Source: Olsenella sp. An290 (GTDB lineage: Bacteria > Actinomycetota > Coriobacteriia > Coriobacteriales > Atopobiaceae). From it: a stretch of DNA of 64,000 nucleotides. The notes beneath the pieces are model-generated. The model saw nothing but the letters and a program-made list of their open reading frames with translations. It was not told the DNA's origin and searched no databases. A program made the position numbers and the translations under genes. Location: NCBI RefSeq assembly GCF_002159535.1, contig NZ_NFIU01000004.1, positions 62,001 to 126,000 on the forward strand. Reading direction: 5' to 3'. Positions within the stretch are counted from its first letter, which is position 1. Each line of letters opens with the position of its first letter. Below are positions 50,699-58,624 of the stretch, piece by piece.

Positions 50699-51652
50699 AT
50701 GAGACCCGACCTCAGGGCATATCTTCTGGGCGACGACGGGCACCGGGTCTTTGGGCCCGGTCCGGTCGAGCTGCTGGAGCGCGTGGGCGAGCTGGGCAGC
50801 CTGCGCGCCGCCGCGATCGACATGGGGATGGCCTACACCAAGGCCACGCGCCTCGTGCACGACGCCGAGCAGGCCTTTGGCTTCGCGCTCACCGAGCGGA
50901 CCGTGGGCGGCTCCGGGGGCGGCGGCTCGCAGCTTACCGCCGAGGCGCGCGAGCTGATCGAGCGCTACCGCGCGTTCGAGCGCACGAGCCGCTGGGCGCT
51001 CTCCGCCGCCTACGAGACGTGCTTCTCGGGTTTTGCCGACGTGGCCCGCCTGGGCTGCGTGGTCATGGCGTCCGGCGAGGGCGCGCGCTTTGGCGGCGAG
51101 CCGGGCGAGAAGCTCGTGGCGCCGCTGGCCGGCACGGCCGTGCTGGAGCGCACGCTCGCCGCGCTGCCGGCGAATCTCCTGGACGTCGTGGTGGTGACGC
51201 GCTGGGACGCGGTCGAGGAGCTGTGCGAGCGGCTCGGCGTTCGCTGCGTGCGCGCGGACGGTCCGCTCAAGAGCGACACGATGCGCGCGGGACTGGAGGC
51301 GCTGGGGCATCGCGCCGGCTGCCTCTTCGTGACCGGCGACCAGCCGCTCCTGAGCGAGAGGAGCGTGCGCTCGATGGTGGCGGAGCTCGTCCGCGAGCCC
51401 ACGGCAATCGTGCGCCTGGGCTGGCGCGGCCGCGCCGCGAACCCGGTGCTCTGGCCGAACGACACGCTGGCCGCGCTGGCTCGGCTGGAGGGCGACACGG
51501 GAGGGCGCGTCCTTCTCGACGGCCATGCCGAGCTGGAGGGTCGCGTGCGCCTGGTGGAGGCCGCCGACGAGTGGGAGCTCGCCGACGTGGACACGCCCGA
51601 GGACCTGGCGCGCCTCGAGGGCGCGCTGGCCGAGAGAGGGGAGAGCCGATGA
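50699..51652 (+). CDS. ModE-type HTH domain fused to MobA-like nucleotidyltransferase
   Basis: Encodes 317 residues. Residues ~15-100 are the LysR-like helix-turn-helix of ModE regulators (LLERVGELGSLRAAAIDMGMAYTKATRL in parts, then a glycine-rich wing). From ~115 a MobA/MocA-type domain begins: VVMASGEGARFGGEPGEKL, with a later VTGDQPLLS. Such domains transfer CMP or GMP onto molybdopterin. No molybdate-binding TOBE domain is present. ATG 50699 is preferred; a GTG at 50651 overlapping the previous stop is possible. The stop overlaps the hydantoinase start (ATGA). Confidence 0.82.
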   Translation: MRPDLRAYLLGDDGHRVFGPGPVELLERVGELGSLRAAAIDMGMAYTKATRLVHDAEQAFGFALTERTVGGSGGGGSQLTAEARELIERYRAFERTSRWALSAAYETCFSGFADVARLGCVVMASGEGARFGGEPGEKLVAPLAGTAVLERTLAALPANLLDVVVVTRWDAVEELCERLGVRCVRADGPLKSDTMRAGLEALGHRAGCLFVTGDQPLLSERSVRSMVAELVREPTAIVRLGWRGRAANPVLWPNDTLAALARLEGDTGGRVLLDGHAELEGRVRLVEAADEWELADVDTPEDLARLEGALAERGESR

Positions 51653-53022
51653 GGAGGATCCTGGCAAACGGCACGCTGGTCACGCCGGAGGGGCTGCGTC
51701 GCGCCGACCTCGCGCTGGAGGGCGAGAAGATCGCGGAGATTGCCGCGCACATCGAGCCCGGGCTCACGGACGTCGTGGAGGACGTGAGCGGCTGCTGGGT
51801 GTTCCCCGGCTTCATCGACGCGCACACCCACCTGCAGTGCTGGACCGGCATGGACTGGACGGCCGACAGCTTTGAGACCGGGACGCGCGCCGCTGCCTGC
51901 GGCGGCACCACCTGCATCGTGGACTACGCCACGGCCGACCGCGGCGTGACGATGGACGAGGCGCTGGCCGAGTGGCACGCGCGCGCCGAGGGCGGCGCCG
52001 GCTGCACGGCAAACTACGGCTTCCACATGGCGATCGCCGAGTGGGGCGAGGACTCGCCGGGGCAGATGCGCCGCATGCGCGAGGCGGGCGTCTCGAGCTT
52101 CAAGACCTACCTCGCCTACGACCACCTGCGGCTCTCCGACGCGGAGACGCTGCGCTGCCTGGAGGTCGTGCGCGACCTGGACGCCGTGCTCTGCGTGCAC
52201 TGCGAGAACGGCGACGTGGTGAACGAGCTGCAGCGTCAGGTGCTCGCCGAGGGCATCACGGGCCCGGAGGGGCACCCGCTCTCCCGACCGGCCGAGGCCG
52301 AGGCGGACGCCGTGAGCCGCCTGCTCTACCTGGCCCAGATCGCGGGCGCGCGCGTCAACGTGGTGCACCTGTCCACGGAGCTCGGCCTTCTCGCCGTGCG
52401 CGCCGCCCGCGCCCGCGGCCAGCAGGGCATCTACGTGGAGACCTGCCCGCAGTACCTCACGCTGGACGACACGCGCTACCTCGAGGCCGGTGACGACGGC
52501 TTCGCGGGCGCCAAGTACGTGATGAGCCCGCCGCTGCGTAAGCCGCGTGATGTGCGCGCCCTGCGCGAGGCGGTGCTCGCCGGCGAGGTGGACTCCATCG
52601 CGACGGACCACTGCTCGTTCAACCTGCACGGCCAGAAGGACCGCGGCCGCGGCGACTTCACCAAGATCCCCAACGGCGGTCCCGGCATCGAGCACCGACC
52701 GGCCGTGATGGCCACGACCTTCGAGGGTCAGCTCGGGCCCGAGGGGCTCTGCCGCCTGCTGTCGGAGGGCCCGGCGCGTACCTTCGGCCTGTGGCCGGAG
52801 CGCGGGCGCCTGGCCGTGGGCGCCGCCGCCGACGTCTGCGTGTGGGACCCGTCGGCGCGCTGGACCATCAGCGCCGCGACCCAGCACCAGGCCGTGGACT
52901 ACACGCCGTGGGAGGGCCTCGAGGCGCACGGTCGCGCGCACCTCGTCTACGTGGGCGGCGAGCTCGTGGCCCGCGACGGCGAACCTTGCGGCCCCACCCC
53001 CGGCCGCTACGTGGCACGATAG
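51649..53022 (+). CDS. hyuA: D-hydantoinase/dihydropyrimidinase-like amidohydrolase
   Basis: Encodes 457 residues. The metal centre is complete: DAHTHLQ (His-x-His), SSFKTYLAYD with the lysine that becomes carboxylated, VVHLSTELG and ATDHCSF (final Asp). ETCPQYLTLDD is a dihydropyrimidinase-type loop. It opens cyclic ureides to ureido acids. HyuA is the usual member of the ygeXYW cluster. Its ATG overlaps the stop of the ModE-MobA gene. Confidence 0.92.
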   Translation: MRRILANGTLVTPEGLRRADLALEGEKIAEIAAHIEPGLTDVVEDVSGCWVFPGFIDAHTHLQCWTGMDWTADSFETGTRAAACGGTTCIVDYATADRGVTMDEALAEWHARAEGGAGCTANYGFHMAIAEWGEDSPGQMRRMREAGVSSFKTYLAYDHLRLSDAETLRCLEVVRDLDAVLCVHCENGDVVNELQRQVLAEGITGPEGHPLSRPAEAEADAVSRLLYLAQIAGARVNVVHLSTELGLLAVRAARARGQQGIYVETCPQYLTLDDTRYLEAGDDGFAGAKYVMSPPLRKPRDVRALREAVLAGEVDSIATDHCSFNLHGQKDRGRGDFTKIPNGGPGIEHRPAVMATTFEGQLGPEGLCRLLSEGPARTFGLWPERGRLAVGAAADVCVWDPSARWTISAATQHQAVDYTPWEGLEAHGRAHLVYVGGELVARDGEPCGPTPGRYVAR

Positions 53023-53074
53023 TCACCAGTCAGTCGTAAAGCGGGGACATCCCCCTCAAGCAAAGGAGAAGAAC

Positions 53075-53461
53075 ATGGCAATCGAGGCAATCGTCACCGA
53101 CAAGGCGCCTGCGGCGCTCGGCCCCTACTCCGCCGCCGTGGCCGCCCCGGCCACCAAGGCCATCCACGTGTCCGGCCAGCTGCCGATCGACCCGGCCACC
53201 GGCGAGTTCGCCGGCGAGGACATCCAGGCCCAGACGCGCCAGAGCCTCACCAACATCAAGAACATCCTCGAGGCCGCCGGCGCCTCCATGGCCGACGTCG
53301 CCGAGGTCACCGTCCTTCTCGACGACATCGCCGACTTCGCGGCCATGAACGAGGTCTACGGCGAGTTCTTCACCGCGCCGTACCCCAGCCGCGCCGCCTT
53401 CGAGGTGGCCGCGCTGCCCAAGGCCGCCAAGGTCGAGATCAAGGCCGTGGCTTACCTGTAG
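53075..53461 (+). CDS. ridA: RidA family enamine/imine deaminase
   Basis: Encodes 128 residues. LGPYSAAVAAPATKAIHVSGQLPIDPATG, then AGASMADVAEVTVLLDDIADF and YPSRAAFEVAALPK with the conserved arginine, are RidA signatures. It hydrolyses reactive 2-aminoacrylate made by PLP lyases, fitting YgeX, whose reaction passes through such an intermediate. AAAGGAG precedes the ATG; a terminator follows at 53547. Confidence 0.93.
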   Translation: MAIEAIVTDKAPAALGPYSAAVAAPATKAIHVSGQLPIDPATGEFAGEDIQAQTRQSLTNIKNILEAAGASMADVAEVTVLLDDIADFAAMNEVYGEFFTAPYPSRAAFEVAALPKAAKVEIKAVAYL

Positions 53462-53546
53462 GCAGGGCCTCACGCGCGGGGGACGGCCCGTCACGCTTCA
53501 CGCGAGAGTGTTCGCGCTTTGCGCTCAGAACTCTCGCTTAGAAGCG

Positions 53547-53566
53547 CGGCGGGCGTCCGCCGTTTT
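53547..53566 (+). terminator. Intrinsic terminator after ridA
   Basis: CGGCGG (53547-53552) pairs with CCGCCG (53557-53562) around a GCGT loop, followed by TTTT. Confidence 0.65.
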
Positions 53567-53682
53567 GGTCCTCAGGTGCTGGGTGGTTTCCTTCCGGGTG
53601 TCTACGAAGTTGCAAGTCTGATGTTCTTGTCGGCGGGACATCTAGCTGCGGGTTTGTAATCGTTAGGTAACTTATCAATAGC

Positions 53683-54348
53683 TTAATCTTGTGCACACCC
53701 GGAAGAGGGTAGCAAGACGCTGCCTACGAACGCTGGGATGGCGAGAAGGGCGGCGAGGTCGCGGGCCGCGTCGGGGGCGACGTCGGCCTGGTTGACGAGG
53801 GCGACGTCGGCCAGGGCCTCGGCGTTGGCGGCGCGGGCGACGAGCTCGGGTGTGGCGGGGTCGTCCGGCGCGCAGCCGGCGAGCTCGCAGAAGAGCTCCG
53901 GGCGGTGGACCTTCTCGCGCACGGGATGGCCGAGGCCGGAGGCGCCGAGCACGAGGATCGTGCGGTCCGAGCATGCGGGGATGACGGGCTCCCAGGGGGC
54001 GTGGGCCTTGAGGGGGAGGCGCCGGGCGCCGTCGGCCTCCACGAGCACGTGGTCCGCGAGGGACGCCAGCGCGTCGATGCCCAGCTCGGGGGTCACGAGC
54101 TTGCCGTTCTTCTCGGCCTGCGAGCCCACGCAGACGACGCGCGACCCCGCGAGGGCCGTGCGCACGTTGTCGGCGTCGGCCGAGGTCACGAGCGGTACGT
54201 TCGGGAATGGCAGGATGTGCGTCGTGGTGGTGAGCACGACCGCGCCCGGCAGCTCGCGCGCGAGCGCCGCCAGAAGCGACGTCTTGCCGCCGCTGCCGAT
54301 GACCGACGTCACGCCGGGCCTCACGCCCAGAGCCTCCGCAAAGCCCAT
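53683..54348 (-). CDS. yqeC: YqeC, selenium-dependent molybdenum hydroxylase accessory protein
   Basis: Encodes 221 residues. VTSVIGSGGKTSLLAALA is a P-loop-like motif and TTTTHILPF, VLVEADGARRLPLKAHAPWEPVIP and VLGASGLG are characteristic of YqeC proteins, which accompany selenium-dependent molybdenum hydroxylases. The biochemical role is not established. AGGAGG decides the ATG at 54348. It is divergent from yedF, and the shared region contains a ModE-like operator. Confidence 0.88.
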   Translation of the reverse strand: MGFAEALGVRPGVTSVIGSGGKTSLLAALARELPGAVVLTTTTHILPFPNVPLVTSADADNVRTALAGSRVVCVGSQAEKNGKLVTPELGIDALASLADHVLVEADGARRLPLKAHAPWEPVIPACSDRTILVLGASGLGHPVREKVHRPELFCELAGCAPDDPATPELVARAANAEALADVALVNQADVAPDAARDLAALLAIPAFVGSVLLPSSGCAQD

Positions 54349-54383
54349 GTCCCACCTCCTCGACGCATTGCTGCCGTCCGCCG

Positions 54384-54407
54384 CATTGTAGTTTTCAAAA
54401 TACAACG
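54384..54407. promoter_or_regulatory. ModE-like operator between yqeC and yedF
   Basis: The 24-base CATTGTAGTTTTCAAAA-TACAACG site is a near-palindrome (TTGTA ... TACAA around TTTTCAAAA). It aligns without gaps with the site at 56773-56796, sharing the TTTT-AAAATA core and the AACG end. It lies in the divergent promoter and could control both genes at once. Confidence 0.65.
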
Positions 54408-54466
54408 CCCTATTACAATTTTTCTGGCTAGCAGACCGTTTTTCGGCAAACGAGCGAGGAGAGAAC

Positions 54467-55120
54467 ATGGCAGACACGGTGCTCACGATCGACGCGCGGG
54501 GCGAGGCGTGCCCCATCCCTGTGGTGCGGACCCTGAAGGCGCTCGCGGCGCTGGCCGGTCCGGGCAGCGTGGAGACCCTCGTGGACAACGAGGTCGCGGT
54601 GCAGAACCTCACGCGCATGGGCGAGGGCAAGGGCTGCGCGGTGGCGAGCGAGCGCCTGGGCGAGAAGGAATGGCGCGTGACCGTGACCACGGACGTGGCG
54701 CTGGGCGTGAGCGACGCGGAGGCGGAGTCGGCGACGTGCGAGGTGCCGACGCCGGGCGCGCCGTCCGCGGCCGCGCCTGCGGCGCGCAAGGTCGTGGTGG
54801 CCATCACCTCCGAGTGCATGGGCACTGGCGACGACGTGCTGGGACGCAAGCTCATGGGGAGCTTCGTCTACTCGCTCACGCAGCTCGACGAGCTGCCGGC
54901 GACCGTGCTGCTCTACAACGGCGGCGCGCACCTCAGCTGCGAGGGCTCTGCGGCGCTCGAGGACCTGCGCGGCCTTGCGGCCTCCGGCGTGGAGGTGCTG
55001 ACCTGCGGGACCTGCCTCGACCACTACGGCATCGCGGACACGCTGGCCGTGGGCGAGGTCACCAACATGTACGTGATCGCGCAGCGGCTGACCGGTGCGA
55101 GCCTCGTGGTGCGGCCGTAG
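54467..55120 (+). CDS. yedF: YedF, sulfurtransferase-like selenium metabolism protein
   Basis: Encodes 217 residues. An N-terminal TusA-like domain has DARGEACPIPVVRTLKAL with the Cys-Pro-x-Pro motif. The C-terminal DsrE-like domain has ITSECMGTGDDVLGRKLMGSFVYSL and LTCGTCLDHYG with a conserved cysteine pair. This two-domain form is the YedF linked to labile selenium in molybdenum hydroxylases. GAGGAGAG precedes the ATG. It starts a run with the Se/S carrier and cysteine desulfurase genes. Confidence 0.92.
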   Translation: MADTVLTIDARGEACPIPVVRTLKALAALAGPGSVETLVDNEVAVQNLTRMGEGKGCAVASERLGEKEWRVTVTTDVALGVSDAEAESATCEVPTPGAPSAAAPAARKVVVAITSECMGTGDDVLGRKLMGSFVYSLTQLDELPATVLLYNGGAHLSCEGSAALEDLRGLAASGVEVLTCGTCLDHYGIADTLAVGEVTNMYVIAQRLTGASLVVRP

Positions 55121-55141
55121 GGTCCGGCGGGGCGTCGGGCG

Positions 55142-55393
55142 ATGGCGCGCGTGCGGGTGCCGTCTCTGGTGGTGACGTTTCCCACCACGGCGGCGGCGAT
55201 GTCATGCGAGGAGTGTTGCCAGCGGCGCGGCCTGGGCGGACGGATGATTCCGGTGCCCGGCGAGGTCGCGGCCGGCTGCGGCCTGGCGTGGAAGACCGCG
55301 CCGGAGGCACGCGAGGAGCTCGCGTCCGCGCTGGCCGCCGACGGCGTGCCCGTCGAGGCCATGACGGTGATCGAGCTCTTGGAGTTTCGCTGA
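55142..55393 (+). CDS. DUF3343 putative Se/S carrier-like protein
   Basis: Encodes 83 residues. VVTFPTTAAAMSCEECCQ has clustered cysteines; MIPVPGEVAAGCGLAWKTAPE is the DUF3343 signature with its own cysteine. It is thought to carry sulfur or selenium between the cysteine desulfurase and YedF-like partners. It lies between both in this operon. A cysteine-dense CEECC is notable in so small a protein. Confidence 0.85.
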   Translation: MARVRVPSLVVTFPTTAAAMSCEECCQRRGLGGRMIPVPGEVAAGCGLAWKTAPEAREELASALAADGVPVEAMTVIELLEFR

Positions 55394-55420
55394 GTGGCAG
55401 GCGAGAAGGACGTGGGACCG

Positions 55421-56569
55421 ATGATCTACCTGGACAACGCGGCAACGACGATGCACAAGCCGCAGGAGGTCGTGGACGCCGTCGTGGCGGCGATGGGCTC
55501 GCTCGGAAACGCGGGGCGCGGTGCGTCCGCGGGCGCGCTCGACGCCGGGCGCGTGGTGCTGCGCGCCCGCGAGGCGGTGGCGACGCTCCTGGGCTGCCCG
55601 CGCGCCGACCACGTGTGCTTCTCGGCCAATGCGACGGCGGCGCTCAATGCCGCGCTGTCCGGCCTGGTGGGTCCGGGCGACCGCGTGGTCACGACGGTGC
55701 TGGAGCACAACTCCGTGCTGCGCCCGCTCGCGCGCCTGGCGGACGAGCGGGGCGTGGAGGTCGCCTACGCCGGCTGCGACGCGCACGGGTTTCTCGACCT
55801 GGACGAGCTCGAGCGGCTGGTCACGCCGGGCACGCGTCTCGTTGCGGTGACGCATGGCTCCAATGTGACGGGCAACCTTGTGGACGTGGCCCGCGTGGCG
55901 CGGCTCGCGCACGCCGCGGGCGCGCTCTGCCTGGTGGACGCGTCGCAGACGGCGGGGGCGGTGCCCCTGGACATGGAGGCCATGGGCATCGACGTGGTAT
56001 GCTTCACCGGACACAAGGGTCTCATGGGCCCGCAGGGCACGGGCGGCATGGCGGTGGCCGAGGGCGTCGACGTGCGACCGTGGGCCGAGGGCGGCTCCGG
56101 CGTGCACTCCTTCGAGCGTCGGCACCCGCTGGAGTGGCCCACGCGGATGGAGGCGGGGACGCTCAACGCTCACGGTCTGGCCGGTCTTGCGGCGGGCATT
56201 GCGTTTATCGAGAAGAACGGCGGGCCCGCGGCGGTGGGCGCGCGCGAGCACGCGCTGGCGCGGCGGCTCTACGAGGGCGTGTGCGACGTGCCGGGCGTGA
56301 CGGTGTACGGCGGCTGGCCCGTGGCGCCCGAGCGCTGCGGATCGATTGTGGCACTGAACGTGGATGGGTTGGACTCGGCGGAGGTTGCCGACGCGCTGTC
56401 TGCCGGCTGGGGGATCGCGTGTCGCGCCGGTGCCCACTGCGCGCCGCTCATGCACCGTGCGCTGGGGACGGAGCGCCAGGGCATCGTGCGCCTGAGCTGC
56501 GGCTGGTTCAACACGGAGGACGAGATCGACGCCGCCGTGGCCGCCGTGCGGGAGATCGCCGCGAGCTGA
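55421..56569 (+). CDS. Cysteine desulfurase family protein (selenium cluster)
   Basis: Encodes 382 residues of the class V aminotransferase fold. MIYLDNAATTMHKPQEV at the start, FSANATAALNAALSG, then VLEHNSVLRPL and FTGHKGLMGPQGTGG with the PLP lysine, and RAGAHCAPLMHRALG with the catalytic cysteine, fit the subgroup found beside yedF. It would mobilise sulfur or selenium from cysteine or selenocysteine for the hydroxylase. A GTG at 55394 is an alternative start. Confidence 0.88.
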   Translation: MIYLDNAATTMHKPQEVVDAVVAAMGSLGNAGRGASAGALDAGRVVLRAREAVATLLGCPRADHVCFSANATAALNAALSGLVGPGDRVVTTVLEHNSVLRPLARLADERGVEVAYAGCDAHGFLDLDELERLVTPGTRLVAVTHGSNVTGNLVDVARVARLAHAAGALCLVDASQTAGAVPLDMEAMGIDVVCFTGHKGLMGPQGTGGMAVAEGVDVRPWAEGGSGVHSFERRHPLEWPTRMEAGTLNAHGLAGLAAGIAFIEKNGGPAAVGAREHALARRLYEGVCDVPGVTVYGGWPVAPERCGSIVALNVDGLDSAEVADALSAGWGIACRAGAHCAPLMHRALGTERQGIVRLSCGWFNTEDEIDAAVAAVREIAAS

Positions 56570-56596
56570 GGTCCTTCTCGCCGTGCCGTTTCGGGC

Positions 56597-56666
56597 AACC
56601 ATCGCGTCAAAACGACCAAAACGAGCGATATAACCGGCCGATTTTGTCCGTTCTGACGCGATGGTT
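56597..56666. repeat. 70-bp imperfect palindrome
   Basis: AACCATCGCGTCA (56597-56609) is perfectly complementary to TGACGCGATGGTT (56654-56666). The next 12 bases inward (AAACGACCAAAA against TTTTGTCCGTTC) pair with three mismatches, so an extended ~25-bp stem is possible. It lies after the cysteine desulfurase stop and 105 bases before the operator of yqeB. It may be a terminator-like barrier, a dispersed repeat or a protein-binding site. Confidence 0.65.
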
Positions 56667-56772
56667 ATGCTGGTGCCGCCCAGGAGCGTACTGGCGCCGC
56701 TCGCCCTGTCGACAGCAGAGGCAAACTATTTGTGAGCTAGACTAACTAGAAGGAATTCGACGTCGCGCAGAG

Positions 56773-56796
56773 CGTTATGTTTTTGAAAATATAACG
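56773..56796. promoter_or_regulatory. ModE-like operator before yqeB
   Basis: CGTTATGTTTTTGAAAA-TATAACG with outer bases AGCGTTAT (56771-56778) and ATAACGCT (56791-56798) forms an 8-bp perfect inverted repeat with 12 bases between. This closely resembles the CGTTATAT...ATATAACG boxes bound by molybdate-loaded ModE in proteobacteria. It ends 22 bases before the yqeB ATG. Confidence 0.7.
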
Positions 56797-56818
56797 CTGA
56801 CGAGGAGGTTATCAAGAC

Positions 56819-58624
56819 ATGCTGGTCGTGATTCGCGGGGCGGGGGACATCGCGTCGGGCATCGCGCTGCGACTGCATCGCGCGGGCATGCAGGTCGTGA
56901 TGTGCGACCTTGCGGTGCCCACGTCAATCCGGCGCACCGTGTGCTTCTCGGAGGCCATCCGCCTGGGCGAGATGCGCGTGGAGGGCGTGCGCGGCGTGCT
57001 GTGCGCGGACGCTGCGGCGGCGCGTGCGGCCGCGGCGGCGGGTGACGTCGCCGTGCTCGTTGACCCCGAGGCCGCCTGCGTGCGAGACCTCGCACCCGAC
57101 GCGCTGGTGGATGCCATTCTCGCCAAGCGCAACCTCGGCACCACGCGCGACCTGGCGCCCGTCGTCATTGGCGTGGGCCCCGGCTTCACCGCGCGCGAGG
57201 ACTGCGACGCTGCCGTGGAGACGATGCGCGGCCACTACCTGGGGCGCGTCTACTACGAGGGCTCGCCGATCCCCAACACGGCGGTGCCCGGACTCATCGG
57301 CGGCTACGCGGGCGAGCGCGTGATGCGGGCGCCGGCGGACGGCGTCTTCGAGCCGTGTGTGGAGGTCGGCGCGCAGGTCGCGGCCGGTGACGTCTGCGCC
57401 ACGGTGGTCGGCGAGCCCATGCGCGCGACGATCGACGGCGTGGTGCGGGGGCTCCTGCAGGCGGGCGTTCCCGTGCACAAGGGCATGAAGTGCGGCGACG
57501 TGGACCCGCGCTGCCACCCGGAGTACATCGAGAGCGCCTCCGACAAGGCACTGGCCGTGGGCGGCGGCGTGCTCGAGGCGATCCTCGCGCTCTCGGGCGA
57601 GAAGGACGAGCAGGCCGAGAAGAACGCGCGTCCTGTCAACGGCTCCCTTTCCGACGAGGGCTTCGTCTCCGCGCTCGTGGCGGAGCTCGAGGCCGGACGG
57701 CGCGTGGGGCTGGCGAGCCTGCTCGCCACGAGCGGCTCGATGCCGCGCCACGAGGGAGCGCGCCTGGCGGTCCTCGCAGATGGCGAGCTCATCGGGACCG
57801 TCGGCGGCGGCGCTATCGAGCAGCTGGCCAGCGAGCGCGCCCGCGCGGCGCAGGGCGGTGGCGCTCCGAGCCTCGAGTGGTACCACACGGGCGACGCCAT
57901 GGCCTGCGGCGGCGACGCCCTGCTCGCGGTGCGCGCGCTCACGGCCGACGACCTGCCCGCTCTTCTCGCCGTGCGCGACGCGCTGCTGCGTGACGAGCCC
58001 GTCTGCGTGTCGGAGCGCTGGGCGGACGCCGCCGCGCCGACGATCGAGGTCGGCCCGGCCGCGCGCCTCTCCGCCCCGACCTGGGACGACGCGCGGGCCA
58101 CCTACCGCGAGCCCGTCGCCGCCCCGAGCCGCCTGCACGTCTTTGGTGCCGGGCACGTGGGCGCCGCGCTCGTGGGCATGTCCGTCGCGGCGGGCTTCGA
58201 GGCGCACGTCTACGACGATCGACCGGAGCTCGCCACGAGCGAGCGCCTGCCGCAGGCAGCCACCGTGACCTGCGGCGCATTCAACGAGCTCGCCGCCAGC
58301 GCCGCCATCGGGCCGCGCGACTCCGTCGTCGTGCTCACGCACGGGCACGCCTACGACGAGACGGTCCTTCTCGCCGTGCTTTCCCGCGACGTCCAGCCCG
58401 CCTACGTGGGCTGCATCGGCAGCGCTCGCAAGGCCGCACTCGCGCGCGAGCACCTCGTCGCCGCCGGCGTGCCGCGGGAGCGCGTCGACGCCGTGGCCAT
58501 GCCGATCGGCCTCGCCATCGGTGCCGTCACGCCCGCCGAGATTGCCCTCGCCATCGTGGCGCAGCTCGTCCGCCGGCGCGCCGAGCGCCGCGGCGAGGGT
58601 CCGGGGAAGGGCGAGCGCGCATGA
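56819..58624 (+). CDS. yqeB: YqeB-XdhC fusion for molybdenum hydroxylase maturation
   Basis: Encodes 601 residues, about double the usual size. Residues 1-~265 are YqeB (EF2563 family): VIRGAGDIASGIALRLHRAG, then GVGPGFTAREDCDAAVET and GMKCGDVDPR. From ~285 an XdhC/CoxI domain follows: GLASLLATSGSMPRHEGARLAV, GTVGGGAIE and, after a linker, LHVFGAGHVGAALVGM (Rossmann) and CIGSARK. XdhC-type proteins hold and sulfurate the molybdenum cofactor; YqeB is tied to the selenium-dependent enzymes. The stop overlaps the ABC permease start (ATGA, 58621-58624). GAGGAGG precedes the ATG. Confidence 0.9.
   Translation: MLVVIRGAGDIASGIALRLHRAGMQVVMCDLAVPTSIRRTVCFSEAIRLGEMRVEGVRGVLCADAAAARAAAAAGDVAVLVDPEAACVRDLAPDALVDAILAKRNLGTTRDLAPVVIGVGPGFTAREDCDAAVETMRGHYLGRVYYEGSPIPNTAVPGLIGGYAGERVMRAPADGVFEPCVEVGAQVAAGDVCATVVGEPMRATIDGVVRGLLQAGVPVHKGMKCGDVDPRCHPEYIESASDKALAVGGGVLEAILALSGEKDEQAEKNARPVNGSLSDEGFVSALVAELEAGRRVGLASLLATSGSMPRHEGARLAVLADGELIGTVGGGAIEQLASERARAAQGGGAPSLEWYHTGDAMACGGDALLAVRALTADDLPALLAVRDALLRDEPVCVSERWADAAAPTIEVGPAARLSAPTWDDARATYREPVAAPSRLHVFGAGHVGAALVGMSVAAGFEAHVYDDRPELATSERLPQAATVTCGAFNELAASAAIGPRDSVVVLTHGHAYDETVLLAVLSRDVQPAYVGCIGSARKAALAREHLVAAGVPRERVDAVAMPIGLAIGAVTPAEIALAIVAQLVRRRAERRGEGPGKGERA

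Noticed and set aside
51010-52941. A 643-codon minus-strand frame
   Set aside because: Antisense to the hydantoinase gene, whose motifs are all intact; composition is His/Ala/Arg-rich.
53905-56745. A 946-codon plus-strand frame
   Set aside because: It crosses yqeC, yedF, the DUF3343 gene and the desulfurase gene in another frame, with Arg/Gly-rich meaningless text.
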